DNA of 64,000 nucleotides from Prorocentrum cordatum (taxonomy: Eukaryota; Sar; Dinophyceae; Prorocentrales; Prorocentraceae). Of the stretch, positions 32,484 through 43,239 are shown piece after piece. The first letter of the stretch is position 1. Every line of letters starts with the position of its first letter. Both the position numbers and the translations under genes were made by a program. Where the stretch lies: the NCBI GenBank assembly GCA_963575745.1, contig CAUYUJ010008136.1, positions 36,001 to 100,000 on the forward strand, in the 5' to 3' direction. The notes under the pieces were generated by a model. That model saw only the letters and a list, made by a program, of their open reading frames with translations. It did not search any database and was not told the DNA's origin.

Positions 32484-34173
32484 ATGCTCCTGTCTGCCAG
32501 GAGGCACGCCTCTCGCTGGCGGCAGCGCGGCTGCGGGGCGGGCTTCGAGGGGGAGGCGGCCCGCCTGCAGACGCGGCTGCTCCAGGAGCTCGGGAGCAGC
32601 GCGGTGGGCGCGAGAGGGGCGCTGGAGGCGGCGGGGCGGCTCGTGCGGGAGGGGCTGCTGCTCCACGAGAGGCAGCTCGTCGCCGCGATCTCGGGCTTGC
32701 GGCGGCGCGGGCTGTGGGCAGCTGCGTGCTCTTTGCTCGACGAGGCTCGCGAGCGGTCTGGCCTGGCGCGCAACGCAGTCGCGTACAACGCCGCGATGGA
32801 CGCGTGCAGGAGGGGCCAGGCCTGGCGGCAGACCCTGCTGCTGTTGGCGGATATCGCTGCACGGAAGGTCAGTCCCGACGTGGTCAGTTTCAGCACCTGC
32901 GCAGCCGCGTGCGAGCGGGGCAGCGCCTGGGAGCTGGCGTTGTTGGCGCTGCTGCGCCAGTGCCAGCAGGAGGCCGGCATCGCCCTCGACCAGAAGGGCT
33001 TCACGGCGGCCCTGGGCGCCTGCGCAAGGGGTGGGCGCTGGGTGCTCGCCCTCGAGCTGCTGGAGGACATGGAGCGGTGGGCGCTGAGCCCAGATCTGAT
33101 CTGCTGCAACAGTGCCATCCGCGCGTGCGGCTCTGGGCTCGCGTGGGAGCAGTCGCTCCATCTCCTGGAGTCTCTGCAGAACCGGAGCTTGTCGGACCCG
33201 GTCAGCTACAACACCGCGGTCGGCGCCTGCGATGCCGCGGGCAGGTGGACGCAGTCGCTGGAGATTCTCCAAGACATGCGACGGCGTGGCGTGCGACGCA
33301 CGGTAGTAAGCTACAACGCAGCTGTGAAGGCCTGCTTCCACGCCAGCGGCGGCGGCTGGCGAGGTGGCCTGGCCATCCACGCCGAGATGGTCGCGGAGCA
33401 GGTGTCTCCAGACGTGGTCACCTACTCCTCGATCTTCAGCGCGCTGGCCCCTTCCGCGCTCTGGCGCGAAGCCTTGCAGCTGCTCAACCAGATGAGCTCA
33501 AGCGGTACGGCCAGCGACGGTCATTGCTGGAATGCGGCCGCCACTGTCTTGGCGCAGGCGCCGATGTGCCGCCGCGAGCTGCTGGCCGCCTACCGCGGCG
33601 CGGAGGACGCAGGAACTCTGACGCCCTGGTCACCAGAGGAACCAGACGTGGTCGACCTCCACGGCCACGGCGTTGACATGGCGCTGGCCGCCGTCGACTC
33701 GGTGCTCCACGACATGGTCGTCCAGCCGACGGGGCGGCACTGCCACGACCCGAGGCTCGACCTGGTGGTGATCACTGGCAAGGGCTCCCACAGCGAAGAC
33801 TGGGTCGGACGAAAGGGGGGGATTCAAAGGGGTGCTACAGAATCAGCTGCGCGCAGCTGGTTTTGGCCCCACCGCGGGGCGCCTTCCTCGATGGAGGCGC
33901 TGGGGCAAGCCAGCTAATTACGCGAGCTGAGTCTCCAACCCTGCCTTTGCTGACCCGCCCTGTCGCCCGACCCGAGCAGAAGGAGCCTCGCGCATCTTCC
34001 CAGCGCTGGCGGAGTTCCTGGACACGGAGTTCGAGCCGCCCTTGAAGCTCCGGCGACTGGGCCGCGCGCCGCACGGCAGGTCGGTGATCCCGCGCGAGGC
34101 CCTGCAGCACTGGGCGCAGGCCCAGCTGGAGGCGCCCCTCGGCGGCCAGCGTGGGGGCGCGGAGCAATCGTAG
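32484..34173 (+). CDS. PPR-SMR protein, probably organellar RNA-binding
   Basis: ATG 32484 opens a basic N-terminus (MLLSARRHASRWRQR) like a mitochondrial or plastid targeting peptide; no cleavage site is assigned. About eight pentatricopeptide repeats lie at residues 95-360 (for example AVAYNAAMDACRRGQAWRQ and PVSYNTAVGACDAAGRWTQS). An SMR domain follows with DLHG (391-394) and TGKGSHS (431-437). The open frame runs to 33917, but SMR sequence resumes at about 33980 (RIFPALAEFLDTEFEPPLK) to a stop at 34171-34173. This suggests an intron of about 33832-33979 (GT-AG, CT-rich 3' end); joining those exons gives an in-frame 513-residue protein. PPR-SMR proteins usually act in organelle RNA metabolism. 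An SL relic lies upstream. Confidence 0.87.
33832..33979 (+). other. Probable intron in the PPR-SMR gene
   Basis: Begins GTGCTACAG and ends GACCCGAGCAG after a pyrimidine-rich stretch, with a CTAAT branch-like word near 33913. Removing it keeps the frame between GKGSHSEDW and RIFPALAEF. An alternative acceptor at 34002-34003 (CCCAG) also keeps frame. Confidence 0.6.
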
Positions 34174-34690
34174 CGGGCTGCTCCGCGCCGCCGCCGGGAT
34201 AAAACGTCCTCCCCGTTCTCCTCCTCGCCGCCGCCGAAGCGCTGCTCCAGCGCCCAGGCGGGGGCCCAGCGGTCGGGCGCGCCCCCAGATTCTCCAGATT
34301 CCCCGTCCCCCTCCCCGACAAATACGTGAACATAGAAGCATGCATGATGTTGCTTCGAATAGGGGACCGACCACATAATTGAGTTTCCCCCAAGTTGTTT
34401 TGGTCGAATACACGCACAACACGTAGAGCTCTCGTTGCTCCTCACGAACATTCGATGCATTTGTGTTGTATGTTTCGACGCAGATTCCATGGGGCAAGTC
34501 AATAATGTAGCTGATCTCCTATTCGGTTGCTGATGTTGTCGTCATGCTTGCCCTCTCCCGGTCCCCGTGCAGAGCGAGACGTCATTTCTACGTCCAGCTG
34601 CGAGCGTTCAGGCCCGCACTCGCGCTTTGATCACCAGCTGTCATGGCCGTGGTGCGGCCCCAGTCTACATTTTTATTTTGGGAACGTTGC
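34174..34690. other. Downstream of the PPR gene, no gene supported
   Basis: Mixed sequence with an AT-richer portion at about 34310-34520. Short ORFs only, no recognisable features. Confidence 0.4.
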
Positions 34691-34699
34691 GCTGCGATG

Positions 34700-34920
34700 C
34701 CCCTCCTCCTTCTCCTCCTTCTCCTCCTTCTCCTCCTCCTTGAGGCTCGTCCCCCCCTCCTCCTCCACCTGCGGCGGGGAGGGGTTTCGCCGCGGCTGCT
34801 CTGGAGGCTAGGCCCTCGTCCCCCTCCTCCCCCTCCTCCTCCTCCTCCTCCTCCTCCTCCTCCTCCTCCTCGTCCTCCTCCTCGTCCTCCTCCTCGTCCT
34901 CCTCCTCCTCCTCTTCCGCT
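34700..34920 (+). repeat. (CCT/CTC)n microsatellite
   Basis: Two CTC-rich runs (about 34702-34745 and 34825-34915) separated by GC-rich sequence. They produce spurious Leu, Pro or Glu runs. Confidence 0.9.
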
Positions 34921-35117
34921 GCCCTGGCGCACGCATAGCAGTGAGGTGCTTCCCGTAGTGCTGGCATTATCCGTAAGGGCTTCGCCCCCTGCCGCAGGCC
35001 CCCTCTCTATCATAATGGGATATAACAGAGTCGCGTCGGTGCGTCTCGGCGCCGCCTTGGCGCATCTGGGAACAGCATGCGGGGGCGGATAGGAATCATC
35101 AGCGCCTATTGAAACGT

Positions 35118-35330
35118 TGGCGTTATCGAAGACGCCCACGGCGAATCACCGCCGCCCCCTGCCTTCTGGAATCGCCCATGTGGCCGAGCGTTGTGGCAAG
35201 AACTCTGCCAAGCTATCGGATCATGTGTTCCCCAACCGTTGTGGAAACCCTTCGGGGAACACTTGGGGGAGGATGGCGGGGAATATCAGGAGGAGGCGGA
35301 GGGGGAGGAGGAGGTGGAGGAGGAGGAGGC
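35118..35330 (+). repeat. Paired-hairpin module, copy A (partial)
   Basis: Contains the module words TCGAAGACGCC, CACCGCCGCCCCCTGCC and GTGGCCGAGCGTTG, then the inverted repeat GTGTTCCCC (35225-35233) / GGGGAACAC (35254-35262). The left arm of the first hairpin is missing. It ends in GGA-rich sequence before the array. Confidence 0.75.
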
Positions 35331-36037
35331 ATCTTGGGAGCCTCTGGGGACACTCTTGGGGCCTCCTAGGCGCTTCCTGGGAGCCTCTTGGAGGCATCTT
35401 GGGGGCCTCCTTGGGCCTCTTGGGTGCCTTTGGGGGCTTCTCGGGGGTCTCTTTGGCCGTCTTGGTGGGCTCCTGGTCCGTCTGACGCCGTCGGAAGCCA
35501 TCTTTGGGGCCTCTCTGGGCCGACTTGGGGCCCTCTCGGGGTGCTAAAGGCCATCTTGGAAGCCATCTTGGGCGTCTTGGAAACCTCTTGGGCCGTCTTG
35601 GGGCCCTCTTGGGGCCGTCGTGGGAGCCTCTTGGGCAGTCTTGAGGCCATCCTGGGGGCCTCTTGGGCGATCTTGGGGGCGATCTTTGGGGTCTCTTGGG
35701 CCGTCTCGGGCCGTCGGCAGGCCGAGAAGAAGCAAATGCCCAAATCCTTCAAACATCTACGAAGCACCACTGAGTTGGGCCTCTTCGGGCCTTCCTGGAG
35801 GCCCTCTTGGAGGCCTCTTGGGCGGTCTTGGGCCATCTTAGAGCCATCGTGGGCCGTCTTGGTGGGCTCCTGGCCCATCTGACGCCGTCAGAAGCCGTCT
35901 TGCGGGCCTCTCTGGCCTATTTGGGGCCCTCTTGGGGTTCTCCAGGGCCGTCTTGGAGGCCATCTTGGGCCATCTTAGAAGCCGCTTGGGCCGTCTTGGG
36001 GCTCTCTTGGGGCCGTCTTGGGGGCCTCTTGGGCCGT
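35331..36037 (+). repeat. GGCCGTCTTGG-family array, left of the SL-LINE
   Basis: Words such as GGCCGTCTTGGG, GCCTCTTGGG and GGCCATCTTGG repeat every 10-12 bases, giving Leu-Gly-x-Ser-Trp ORFs on + and Arg-Pro-Pro/Gln-Asp-Gly ORFs on -. One 401-bp-unit landmark (GCCGAGAAGAAGCAAATGCC) is at 35721. The array stops at GGGCCGT immediately before the spliced leader at 36038 and resumes at about 40811. Confidence 0.9.
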
Positions 36038-36059
36038 TCCGTAGCCATTTTGGCTCAAG
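36038..36059 (+). other. Dinoflagellate spliced-leader sequence, exact copy
   Basis: Matches all 22 positions of the dinoflagellate SL (TCCGTAGCCATTTT then GGCTCAAG). It is not an SL RNA gene: no donor GT and no downstream SL RNA body are seen. It stands exactly at the boundary between repeat array and LINE. Confidence 0.96.
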
Positions 36060-36060
36060 A

Positions 36061-36076
36061 CTTGGAGCCCCAAAAT
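36061..36076 (+). repeat. Inverted copy of the SL 3' half
   Basis: CTTGGAGCCCCAAAAT is the reverse complement of the last 13 bases of the SL with three extra bases (one G, two C). Separated from the SL by one A, it would fold back on it. Confidence 0.7.
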
Positions 36077-36129
36077 CGCTTGACCACCCCTTTGACCGCT
36101 ACACCCGCTTGTGCGATTCCTCACTAGCG

Positions 36130-36912
36130 ATGTCATGGGCCCGGCGCGACACCTGGGGCTCCAAGCAGTTCTGCGCCCATCAATGGTGGGATGGGCAGCA
36201 ATGGTGGTCGTGCTCGGCATGCGGGAACTACAACAAGTGGAAGGCCAAGCAGTGCAGCCGCTGCGGCATCCGAAAGTCGTACGCCTCCCTGGTGCAGCAG
36301 CCTGGGGTGGCATCCCCGAGCATGCCCACGCCACCACCGTGGCGAATGGACACCTCCACGGCGCTATCATCGTCGGCGAACGACATGTCCGACATGTCCC
36401 CGGAGTACGGGAGCTCCGACTTGAGGGGCGAGATCCGGCAGGTGGATATTGCTTTGGCAGCCCTCCCCGACCTTCCGAACTTCGCCCCCGCCAGACAGGC
36501 GCTCCTACAGCAAAAGGAGACCCTGAAGAAACGCATCATACAGTCTCGGCCATTGGGATCGCAGATCGATTCCTGCCGGGCTGCCATCGAACGTGCGGAG
36601 AAGCGCCAAGCTTCGTGCACGGAGCAGGTCACAGCGGCTCAGCAGGCGCTCCAAGCCGCGAACGACGACCTGGAGGAGAAGCGGAAGCAGTTGGCCGAGC
36701 TCGAGGCTGCCGTGGCCGCGAAGCCCGACCCTGCGAACGTGGATTGCCTTACCCAGCTGACCAGCGCGCTCTCCAGGGTCATGACAGACCTCAAGAGCTC
36801 GCCCCATGTGCCGGAGCCGATCGTCACCAATGCGGCATCGCAGATGCAGCAGTTGATGCGGGACCTCATGTCCCGTCGTCAGCGACCGCAGGGGCGACAC
36901 ACGCCCCCGTGA
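36130..36912 (+). CDS. LINE ORF1: RanBP2-type zinc finger and coiled coil
   Basis: ATG 36130 is the first ATG after the leader in this frame and gives 260 residues. Residues 26-45 fit the RanBP2 zinc-finger pattern W-x-C-x2-C-x3-N-x6-C-x2-C exactly (W26, C28, C31, N35, C42, C45); such fingers bind single-stranded RNA or proteins. A Ser/Met/Pro linker follows, and a coiled coil at about residues 155-205 (EKRQASCTEQVTAAQQALQA). Finger plus coiled coil is a sensible RNA-binding ORF1 design. This ORF is intact. An upstream in-frame extension into the array is not part of the protein. Confidence 0.8.
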   Translation: MSWARRDTWGSKQFCAHQWWDGQQWWSCSACGNYNKWKAKQCSRCGIRKSYASLVQQPGVASPSMPTPPPWRMDTSTALSSSANDMSDMSPEYGSSDLRGEIRQVDIALAALPDLPNFAPARQALLQQKETLKKRIIQSRPLGSQIDSCRAAIERAEKRQASCTEQVTAAQQALQAANDDLEEKRKQLAELEAAVAAKPDPANVDCLTQLTSALSRVMTDLKSSPHVPEPIVTNAASQMQQLMRDLMSRRQRPQGRHTPP

Positions 36913-37027
36913 GCGTGTCACCACCTGGCCCTGCAGGAGTCCCTGCTGGGAACGACCAGGCCGACATGGAGCAGATCAGCCCAGTGACCCCGGGGTTTCA
37001 TGTCCCCACCAACATGCCACCGACAGT

Positions 37028-40000
37028 ATGACTTGTGAGAGGGCGTGCATGCACAACATCGCCTCGGCCAACGTCACCACACTGCTCCGTGACGAGGAGA
37101 AGTCAACGTACGGCAAGCTGGGCGGCGATGACCTACTTCTTTCAAAAACTCAGCTCCTTGAGCTCCACTTTCAATATGCATGCTTTTCTGTTCTCGGGCT
37201 TCAAGAGGGACGGGCCCTTACCCTCGGCCAGAAGGACGGAGTGCATTACATCATGCTTTGCGCTGCGAGCGATGGTGGCCAAGCTGGTGTTCAAGTTTGG
37301 ATCGCCCGGGACGCTCGGGCAAGTATCCGTGCATGGGATGTCGTTGATGCTCGCCTTATGTGGGCGGCCGTTGTGTTTCCCAACGGCGCCGCGGCGATCT
37401 TCATCTCCGCTGACGCCCCGATCGAGGCCAGCGACGACACCACCAGATCTTCCATTTTCGATAAGATGCAAACCCTCATCCGCAAGCTTCGTGCCAAGTA
37501 TGCCACCTTCGAGATAATCATCCTCGTGGATGGCAGTGCTCGCCTGGGCAGCGTTCCCTCGCAGTACATCGGCAACTGCGACGTCGCCGTCGAGAACAAG
37601 AACGGCTCCGAATTGAGAAGGGTGCTTGAAACGAACGAGTTGTTCGCGATCAACACATTCTACAATATCGGCCCGACTTGGCGCCATGGCAGCTCAGGCA
37701 ATCAGTACCAAATCGATTACATTCTGTCTACTCGTGCGGCGCGGCAGGGTGTATCGGATTGTAGGGTCCGCCGTGACCTGGATCTTACGTTCACTTGCTG
37801 GGTCGACCACTACTTGGTGGCCGCTACCGTGTTCTTGCTCCCGCACCCGGACACGCCCCAGCAGCCGAAGAAACCCAAACCGCCCAACATTTGCAAGTGG
37901 CGCATGGCCGACCCTTGTCGAGTGCAGTGCTTCCAGGACCTCATGTGGCATTTTGAGCCTGGCCCCAATGCCTCGATTGCAGAGCATTGCAAGGAGCTGA
38001 ACGAGTACATCCTGACCGGCGCGTTGTTTGCATTCGGCTCCACCCGTGATTCCCCGAGGCAGCCGTGGATTAGGGCCGATACATGGAGCATGGTACGGTA
38101 CGTGGCTCCACTCCGCCGTCTCCTCAGCCGGCACGCGCGCCAACGCTTCGTTACCTTCCAGGCGGTTTTCTTCTTGAAGTGGGCGCACCTGCGATGTCGG
38201 GGTGGCGCTGCACACGCTGCCGCCCGCAGCGCCCAGCAAGAGGCGTCCATTCAACAGGTCGCCAAGTTGGAAGAGCTATGCGCGACCACCGCCGTCACCA
38301 TCGCCCGACTCGGAGCCTGCGTCGCCGGGAACCTTCAGCGAGATCGCGAGGACTTCATGTGGAGGCTCGCTCAGGAGGCCAGTCGGGCCGCGAGGGCAGG
38401 TGACTTGAGAGCCACGTTCGCCGTCGTCCGGCGCTTTGAAGGCATGAAGAAGGTGGCGGCTAGCAACGTGAGGCTCTCCAACGGCGAGATGGCGTCTTCG
38501 GGGGCAGAGTGCGACGCTAGATGGCAGGGGCATTTCGCAGCGGTCACGGGCGGGCAGGTGTGTCCTGACCCAGCTGCTCGCGAGTGTCCGCTTTCGGCGC
38601 CCGTCGGATTCCGCGCAACACCGAGCTCCACGTTCGCCGCTAACCTGGCCCTCCCCTCTTTCAAGGGGGTCGGTCCCGACAGCGTCCCCGCCGAGCTCTT
38701 GAAGGCTGGCGGGGGCTCGTTGGCTATCGTCCAGAACAAATTGCAGAATGCGACTGCGACGAGTACCGTGGTCTACTCCTCGCCGACCACATGTCCAAGT
38801 CTTTCGTCGGTCAGATCAACGACAGGGTCGACGAGCATTACAACGACGGCATTGCACAGCACCAGTACGGTGCAGTGCCGCGCCGTGGCGCGGACATGGC
38901 TGCCCACGTGATCCGTTCTTTGATCGACCGTGCTCATCTCATGAAGTATTAGATTTTCGTATTGTTCGTCGACTTGTCGAAGGCGTCCGACAAGATCTGT
39001 CGTGAACTCGTTCTGGGGTGGCCTCGCCGTGTTTCAGCTGACCGCGAGAGCCGTGTCGGACACCTACCTGCCATGGACATCCCTGAGCATGCCGCCGATC
39101 ACATTTACGAGTATATCGAGAAGCATGGGCCTATCCTTCGCCAGTGGGGCGTTGACAATGCCACGATCGCCATGCTGTCAACTCTCCATGGCGGCTCTTG
39201 GTTCTCGGTTGGAGAGCTCGAGTCCGTTGTGCGATGCGGACTTGATGGCCGCCAGGGCTGCAAGGTAGGGGCGGCGATTTTTAATGCAGCGTATGATCTA
39301 CCGTTACTGCTTGTTCGCCAGTGGCCCGAGCAGGCCAGGGTTGAAATTCGATTGCGTACTTCTTCGGAGGCGTTCTTTTCAAATGAGGTTCCGAGGAGGA
39401 TGCGGGGTAAGCGGGCGCCTCCAGGGCAGCCCCCCCTGACAGTGACTGACGCTGCGTTTATTGACGACGAACGCATAGTCACAATGGCTCCTACTGCTGC
39501 GCGACTGCGTGCTGCCATGGGCACAGTTGTAGTTGCGCTGGCTACAGTATTTTCGGATTTCGGGCTCAATATTAATTGGGCGCCTGGAAAAACGGAAAGA
39601 ATTGTGCACTTTATGGGGTGCGGGGCGGGGCCCATGCTTCGCGTTCTCACCCGCCCCGACGGCCGTTGCCTCCGCGTTCCTCCGTGAACGGCCTCCCAGC
39701 CCAAAAACTAATTTTAGTTGATCGGTGCAGACATTTGGGCGGAATCGTCCAGATTGATCGGGGTTTAGGTGTCGACGCGAGGCGCGAGGTTCAGCAGGCC
39801 CTCCATGCGTATGGCCCCATAGCCCACCGAGTCTTTGGGGGCCCCGTCGTGTGCGACTGGCTGAAGTTCTCATTCTTGCAGTCGCTGATTCTTAGCCGCT
39901 TCCTCTATTCTGCTCACGTTGTAGTGCCGACCAGAGGGTATATGCGCGCGCTCCGAAGCCCCTACATGCGGGTGCTGAGGAAAATGCGCGACGACAGTCG

Positions 40001-40749
40001 ATGCCGGAAACCAGATTCTTCTGACCTAGAAGTCCGACGTCGGATGCAGCAGCCGTCGATCGATTGCATTTTGCGGCGCGCTAGGCTCAGGAGCGGCGCC
40101 CGGCTTGTAAGGAACAGGCCCGCCGCTCTTTTCGCCCTCCTGGGCGATAGACCCCAGGCAAACTCGAGGGCCCGAGGGGGGCGTGACCAGGTCAAGCCCC
40201 CGCCGTGGGTCGATCTTTTCATTGGCGACCTCGCTTGGCTTAGGGAGCATTCATGTGTGCCTGCTTTTTGGGGCCTTCCTGATCCAGCTGTCTGCGCCGA
40301 GCCTTGGTGCGAGCAGATGGCTTGTGCCGAGTGGGGTGATCGCGTCTCGCGGATCCTTTTCGTCGAGTCTATCGCCGGTCCCCCTTCGAAGTGTGGGCCC
40401 GCCCCGCTCCAACCTTTGGAGTGCGAGGTGTGTCGTGCCTCATTTGCAACATATTGTGCGCTAGCATCGCGCCAGACGTCAGCACATAAGAAGCGCAGAG
40501 CATTTAACGAGTACGTGGGTGATGCGTCCACTTGCCCGGTGTGCCGGCATGTGTATTCTATTCGTCTACACCTCCATCATCTTGCCAGGAGTAGGTGTGG
40601 GCCTCAGTTAATTGGTGGCAGCTTCAGAAAGCCGCCGCTAGCGGAACGGCTGCGAGCAGAAGCTCGTGACCGTGCCCTCCTTGTCCACGCCCGGTCTATG
40701 GGCCGAAACTGGTTCAAAAAAGGCAACCGCCTACCGAGCTCGCACTAGT
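37028..40749 (+). pseudogene. LINE ORF2: EEP endonuclease, reverse transcriptase, C-terminal zinc motifs (broken)
   Basis: ATG 37028. The EEP domain reads IASANVTTL, LGLQEGRA (catalytic Glu), IILVDGSA (D-x-N altered to D-G-S), YQIDYIL and WVDHYLVAA. RT starts near 38655 (FKGVGPDSVPAELLK). A frameshift near 38740 moves sense to the frame reading DEYRGLLLADHMSK; a TAG stop at 38950-38952 interrupts it just before FVDLSKASD (Asp 38971-38973). The active site FIDD is at 39457-39468. A second shift near 39683 leads to LILVDRCRHLGGIVQ and the C-terminus, with CEVC and CPVCRHVYSIRLHLHH zinc-like motifs and a stop at 40747-40749. Confidence 0.85.
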
Positions 40750-40810
40750 TAGTGTTTTGTTTCATTGTGTCATCCGTTATACTTGCGCCTTCCATGCCTC
40801 GGGAAAGAAA

Positions 40811-43200
40811 AGGCCATCTTGGAGGCCTCTTTTGCGATCTTTGGGCGATCATTGGGGGCTCTTGGGCCGTCTCGGGCCGTCGGCAGGCCGAAAATAAGCA
40901 AATGCCAGAATCCTTCGAACATCTAAAGCACATCACCGAGTTGGGCCTCTTCGGGCCTTCCTGGAAGCCCTCTTGGGAGGCCTCTTGGGCGGTCTTCGGC
41001 CATCTTGGAAACATCATGCGCCGTCTTGGTGGGCTCCTGGCCCGTCTGACGCCGTCAGAGGCCGTCTTGGGGGCCTCCTCTCTGGGCCTATTTTGGGGCC
41101 CTCTTGGGGTTCTCCAGGGCCGTCTTGGAGGCCATCCTTGGGCGTCTTAGAAACCGCTTGGGCCGTCTTGAGGCTCTCTTGGGGCCGTCTTGGGGGCCTC
41201 TTGGGCCGTTCTGGGGCCATCTTGGAGGCCTCTTGGGCGATCTTTGGGCGATCTTTGGGGACTCTTGGGCCGTCTTGGGCCGTCGGCAAGCCGAAAATAA
41301 GCAAATGCCAGAATCCTTCAAACATCTAAAGAACATCGCTGAGTTGGGCCTCTTCGGGCCTTCCTGGAGGCCCTCTTGGAGGCCTCTTGGGCGGTCTTGG
41401 GCCATCTTGGAACCATCTTAGGCCGTCTTGGTGGGCTCCTGGCCCGTCTGACGCCGTCAGAAGCCGTCGTGGGGGCCTCTCTGGGCCTATTTTGGGGCCC
41501 TCTTGGGGTTCTCCAGGGCCGTCTTGGAGGCCATCCTTGGGCGTCTTAGAAGCCGCTTGGACCGTCTTGGGGCTCTCTTGGGGCCGTCTTGGGGGCCTCT
41601 TGGGCCGTCCTGAGGCTCTATTTTGGAGGCCTCTTGGGCGATCTTTGGGCGATCTTTGGGGACTCTTGGGCCGTCTTGGGCCGTCGGCAAGCCGAAAATA
41701 AGCAAATGCCAGAATCCTTCAAACATCTAAAGAACATCGCTGAGTTGGGCCTCTTCGGGCCTTCCTGGAGGCCCTCTTGGAGGCCTCTTGGGCGGTCTTG
41801 GGCCATCTTGGAACCATCTTAGGCCGTCTTGGTGGGCTCCTGGCCCGTCTGACGCCGTCAGAAGCCGTCGTGGGGGCCTCTCTGGGCCTATTTTGGGGCC
41901 CTCTTGGGGTTCTCCAGGGCCGTCTTGGAGGCCATCCTTGGGCGTCTTAGAAGCCGCTTGGACCGTCTTGGGGCTCTCTTGGGGCCGTCTTGGGGGCCTC
42001 TTGGGCCGTCCTGAGGCTCTATTTTGGAGGCCTCTTGGGCGATCTTTGGGCGATCTTTGGGGACTCTTGGGCCGTCTTGGGCCGTCGGCAAGCCGAAAAT
42101 AAGCAAATGCCAGAATCCTTCAAACATCTAAAGAACATCGCTGAGTTGGGCCTCTTCGGGCCTTCCTGGAGGCCCTCTTGGAGGCCTCTTGGGCGGTCTT
42201 GGGCCATCTTGGAACCATCTTAGGCCGTCTTGGTGGGCTCCTGGCCCGTCTGACGCCGTCAGAAGCCGTCGTGGGGGCCTCTCTGGGCCTATTTTGGGGC
42301 CCTCTTGGGGTTCTCCAGGGCCGTCTTGGAGGCCATCCTTGGGCGTCTTAGAAGCCGCTTGGACCGTCTTGGGGCTCTCTTGGGGCCGTCTTGGGGGCCT
42401 CTTGGGCCGTCCTGAGGCTCTATTTTGGAGGCCTCTTGGGCGATCTTTGGGCGATCTTTGGGGACTCTTGGGAAGTCTCGGGCCGTCGGCAGGCCGAAAA
42501 TAAGCAAATGCCAGAATCCTTCAAACATCTAAAGAACATCGCCGAGTTGGGCCTCTTCGGGCCTTCCTGGAGGCCCTCTTGGGAGGCCTCTTGGGCGGTC
42601 TTGGGCCATCTTGGAACCATCTTAGGCCGTCTTGGTGGGCTCCTGGCCCGTCTGACGCCGTCAGAAGCCGTCTTGGGGGCCTCTCTGGGCCGACTTAGGG
42701 CCCTCTTGGGGTTCTCCAGGGCCGTCTTGGAGGCCATCCTTGGGCGTCTTAGAAGCCGCTTGGGCCGTCTTGGGGCTCTCTTGGGGCCGTCTTGGGGGCC
42801 TCTTGGGCCGTCCTGAGGCTCTATTTTGGAGGCCTCTTGGGCGCTCTGGGGGATATCTTGGGGGCCTCTTGGGCCGTCTTGGGCCGTCGGAAGGCCGAAA
42901 AGGAGCAAATACGAAAATTCTTCAAAGGAAGATCAATGATTTGAGTCTCTTCGGGCCCTCCTGGAAGGCCTCTCGGAGGCCTTTTGGGCCATCTTGGAGA
43001 CCTCTTGGGCACCTCTTGGGCAGTCTTGGTCCGTGTTGGAGGCTTCTTGGGCGGACTTGGAAGTGTATTGGACCCATCTTGATTGTCTTGGTGGCCATCT
43101 TGATTGTCTTGGAGGCATATTGGATGCCATCTTGGGCCATCTTGGCCGTCTTGGAGGCCATCTTGGAGCCGCCTGGAGCCGAAAAACCCTTTGCAACCAC
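40811..43200 (+). repeat. GGCCGTCTTGG-family array with exact 401-bp higher-order repeats
   Basis: The landmark GCCGAAAATAAGCAAATGCC (or close variants) starts at 40887, 41290, 41691, 42092, 42493 and 42894, spacings of 403, 401, 401, 401 and 401. Units between 41290 and 42493 look almost identical; the outer ones have diverged. Internally each unit is made of 10-12-base GGCCGTCTTGG/GCCTCTTGG words. ORFs of the type GPSWGSPGPSWRP recur with the repeat and are not genes. Confidence 0.93.
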
Positions 43201-43239
43201 CTGTTACGCATCTCCGGCGGGACGGGCCGAAACCCCAGG

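Larger units (their letters stand above)
36038..40810 (+). mobile_element. SL-headed LINE retrotransposon, decayed
   Basis: Begins with a complete spliced leader and encodes an ORF1 with a RanBP2 zinc finger, then an ORF2 with EEP, RT and C-terminal zinc motifs. A short A-rich end (GGGAAAGAAAA, about 40800-40810) precedes resumption of the repeat array (GGCCATCTTGGAGGCC). The flanking array words match a common uninterrupted unit (GGGCCGTTCTGGGGCCATC, 41211-41229), so both edges are well placed, with a few bases lost and no target-site duplication. ORF2 has frameshifts and one stop, so the copy is inactive unless these are assembly errors. Confidence 0.88.

Noticed and set aside
36038-36059. 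An SL RNA gene
   Set aside because: No splice donor after the 22-nt leader and no SL RNA body; the context is a LINE 5' end.
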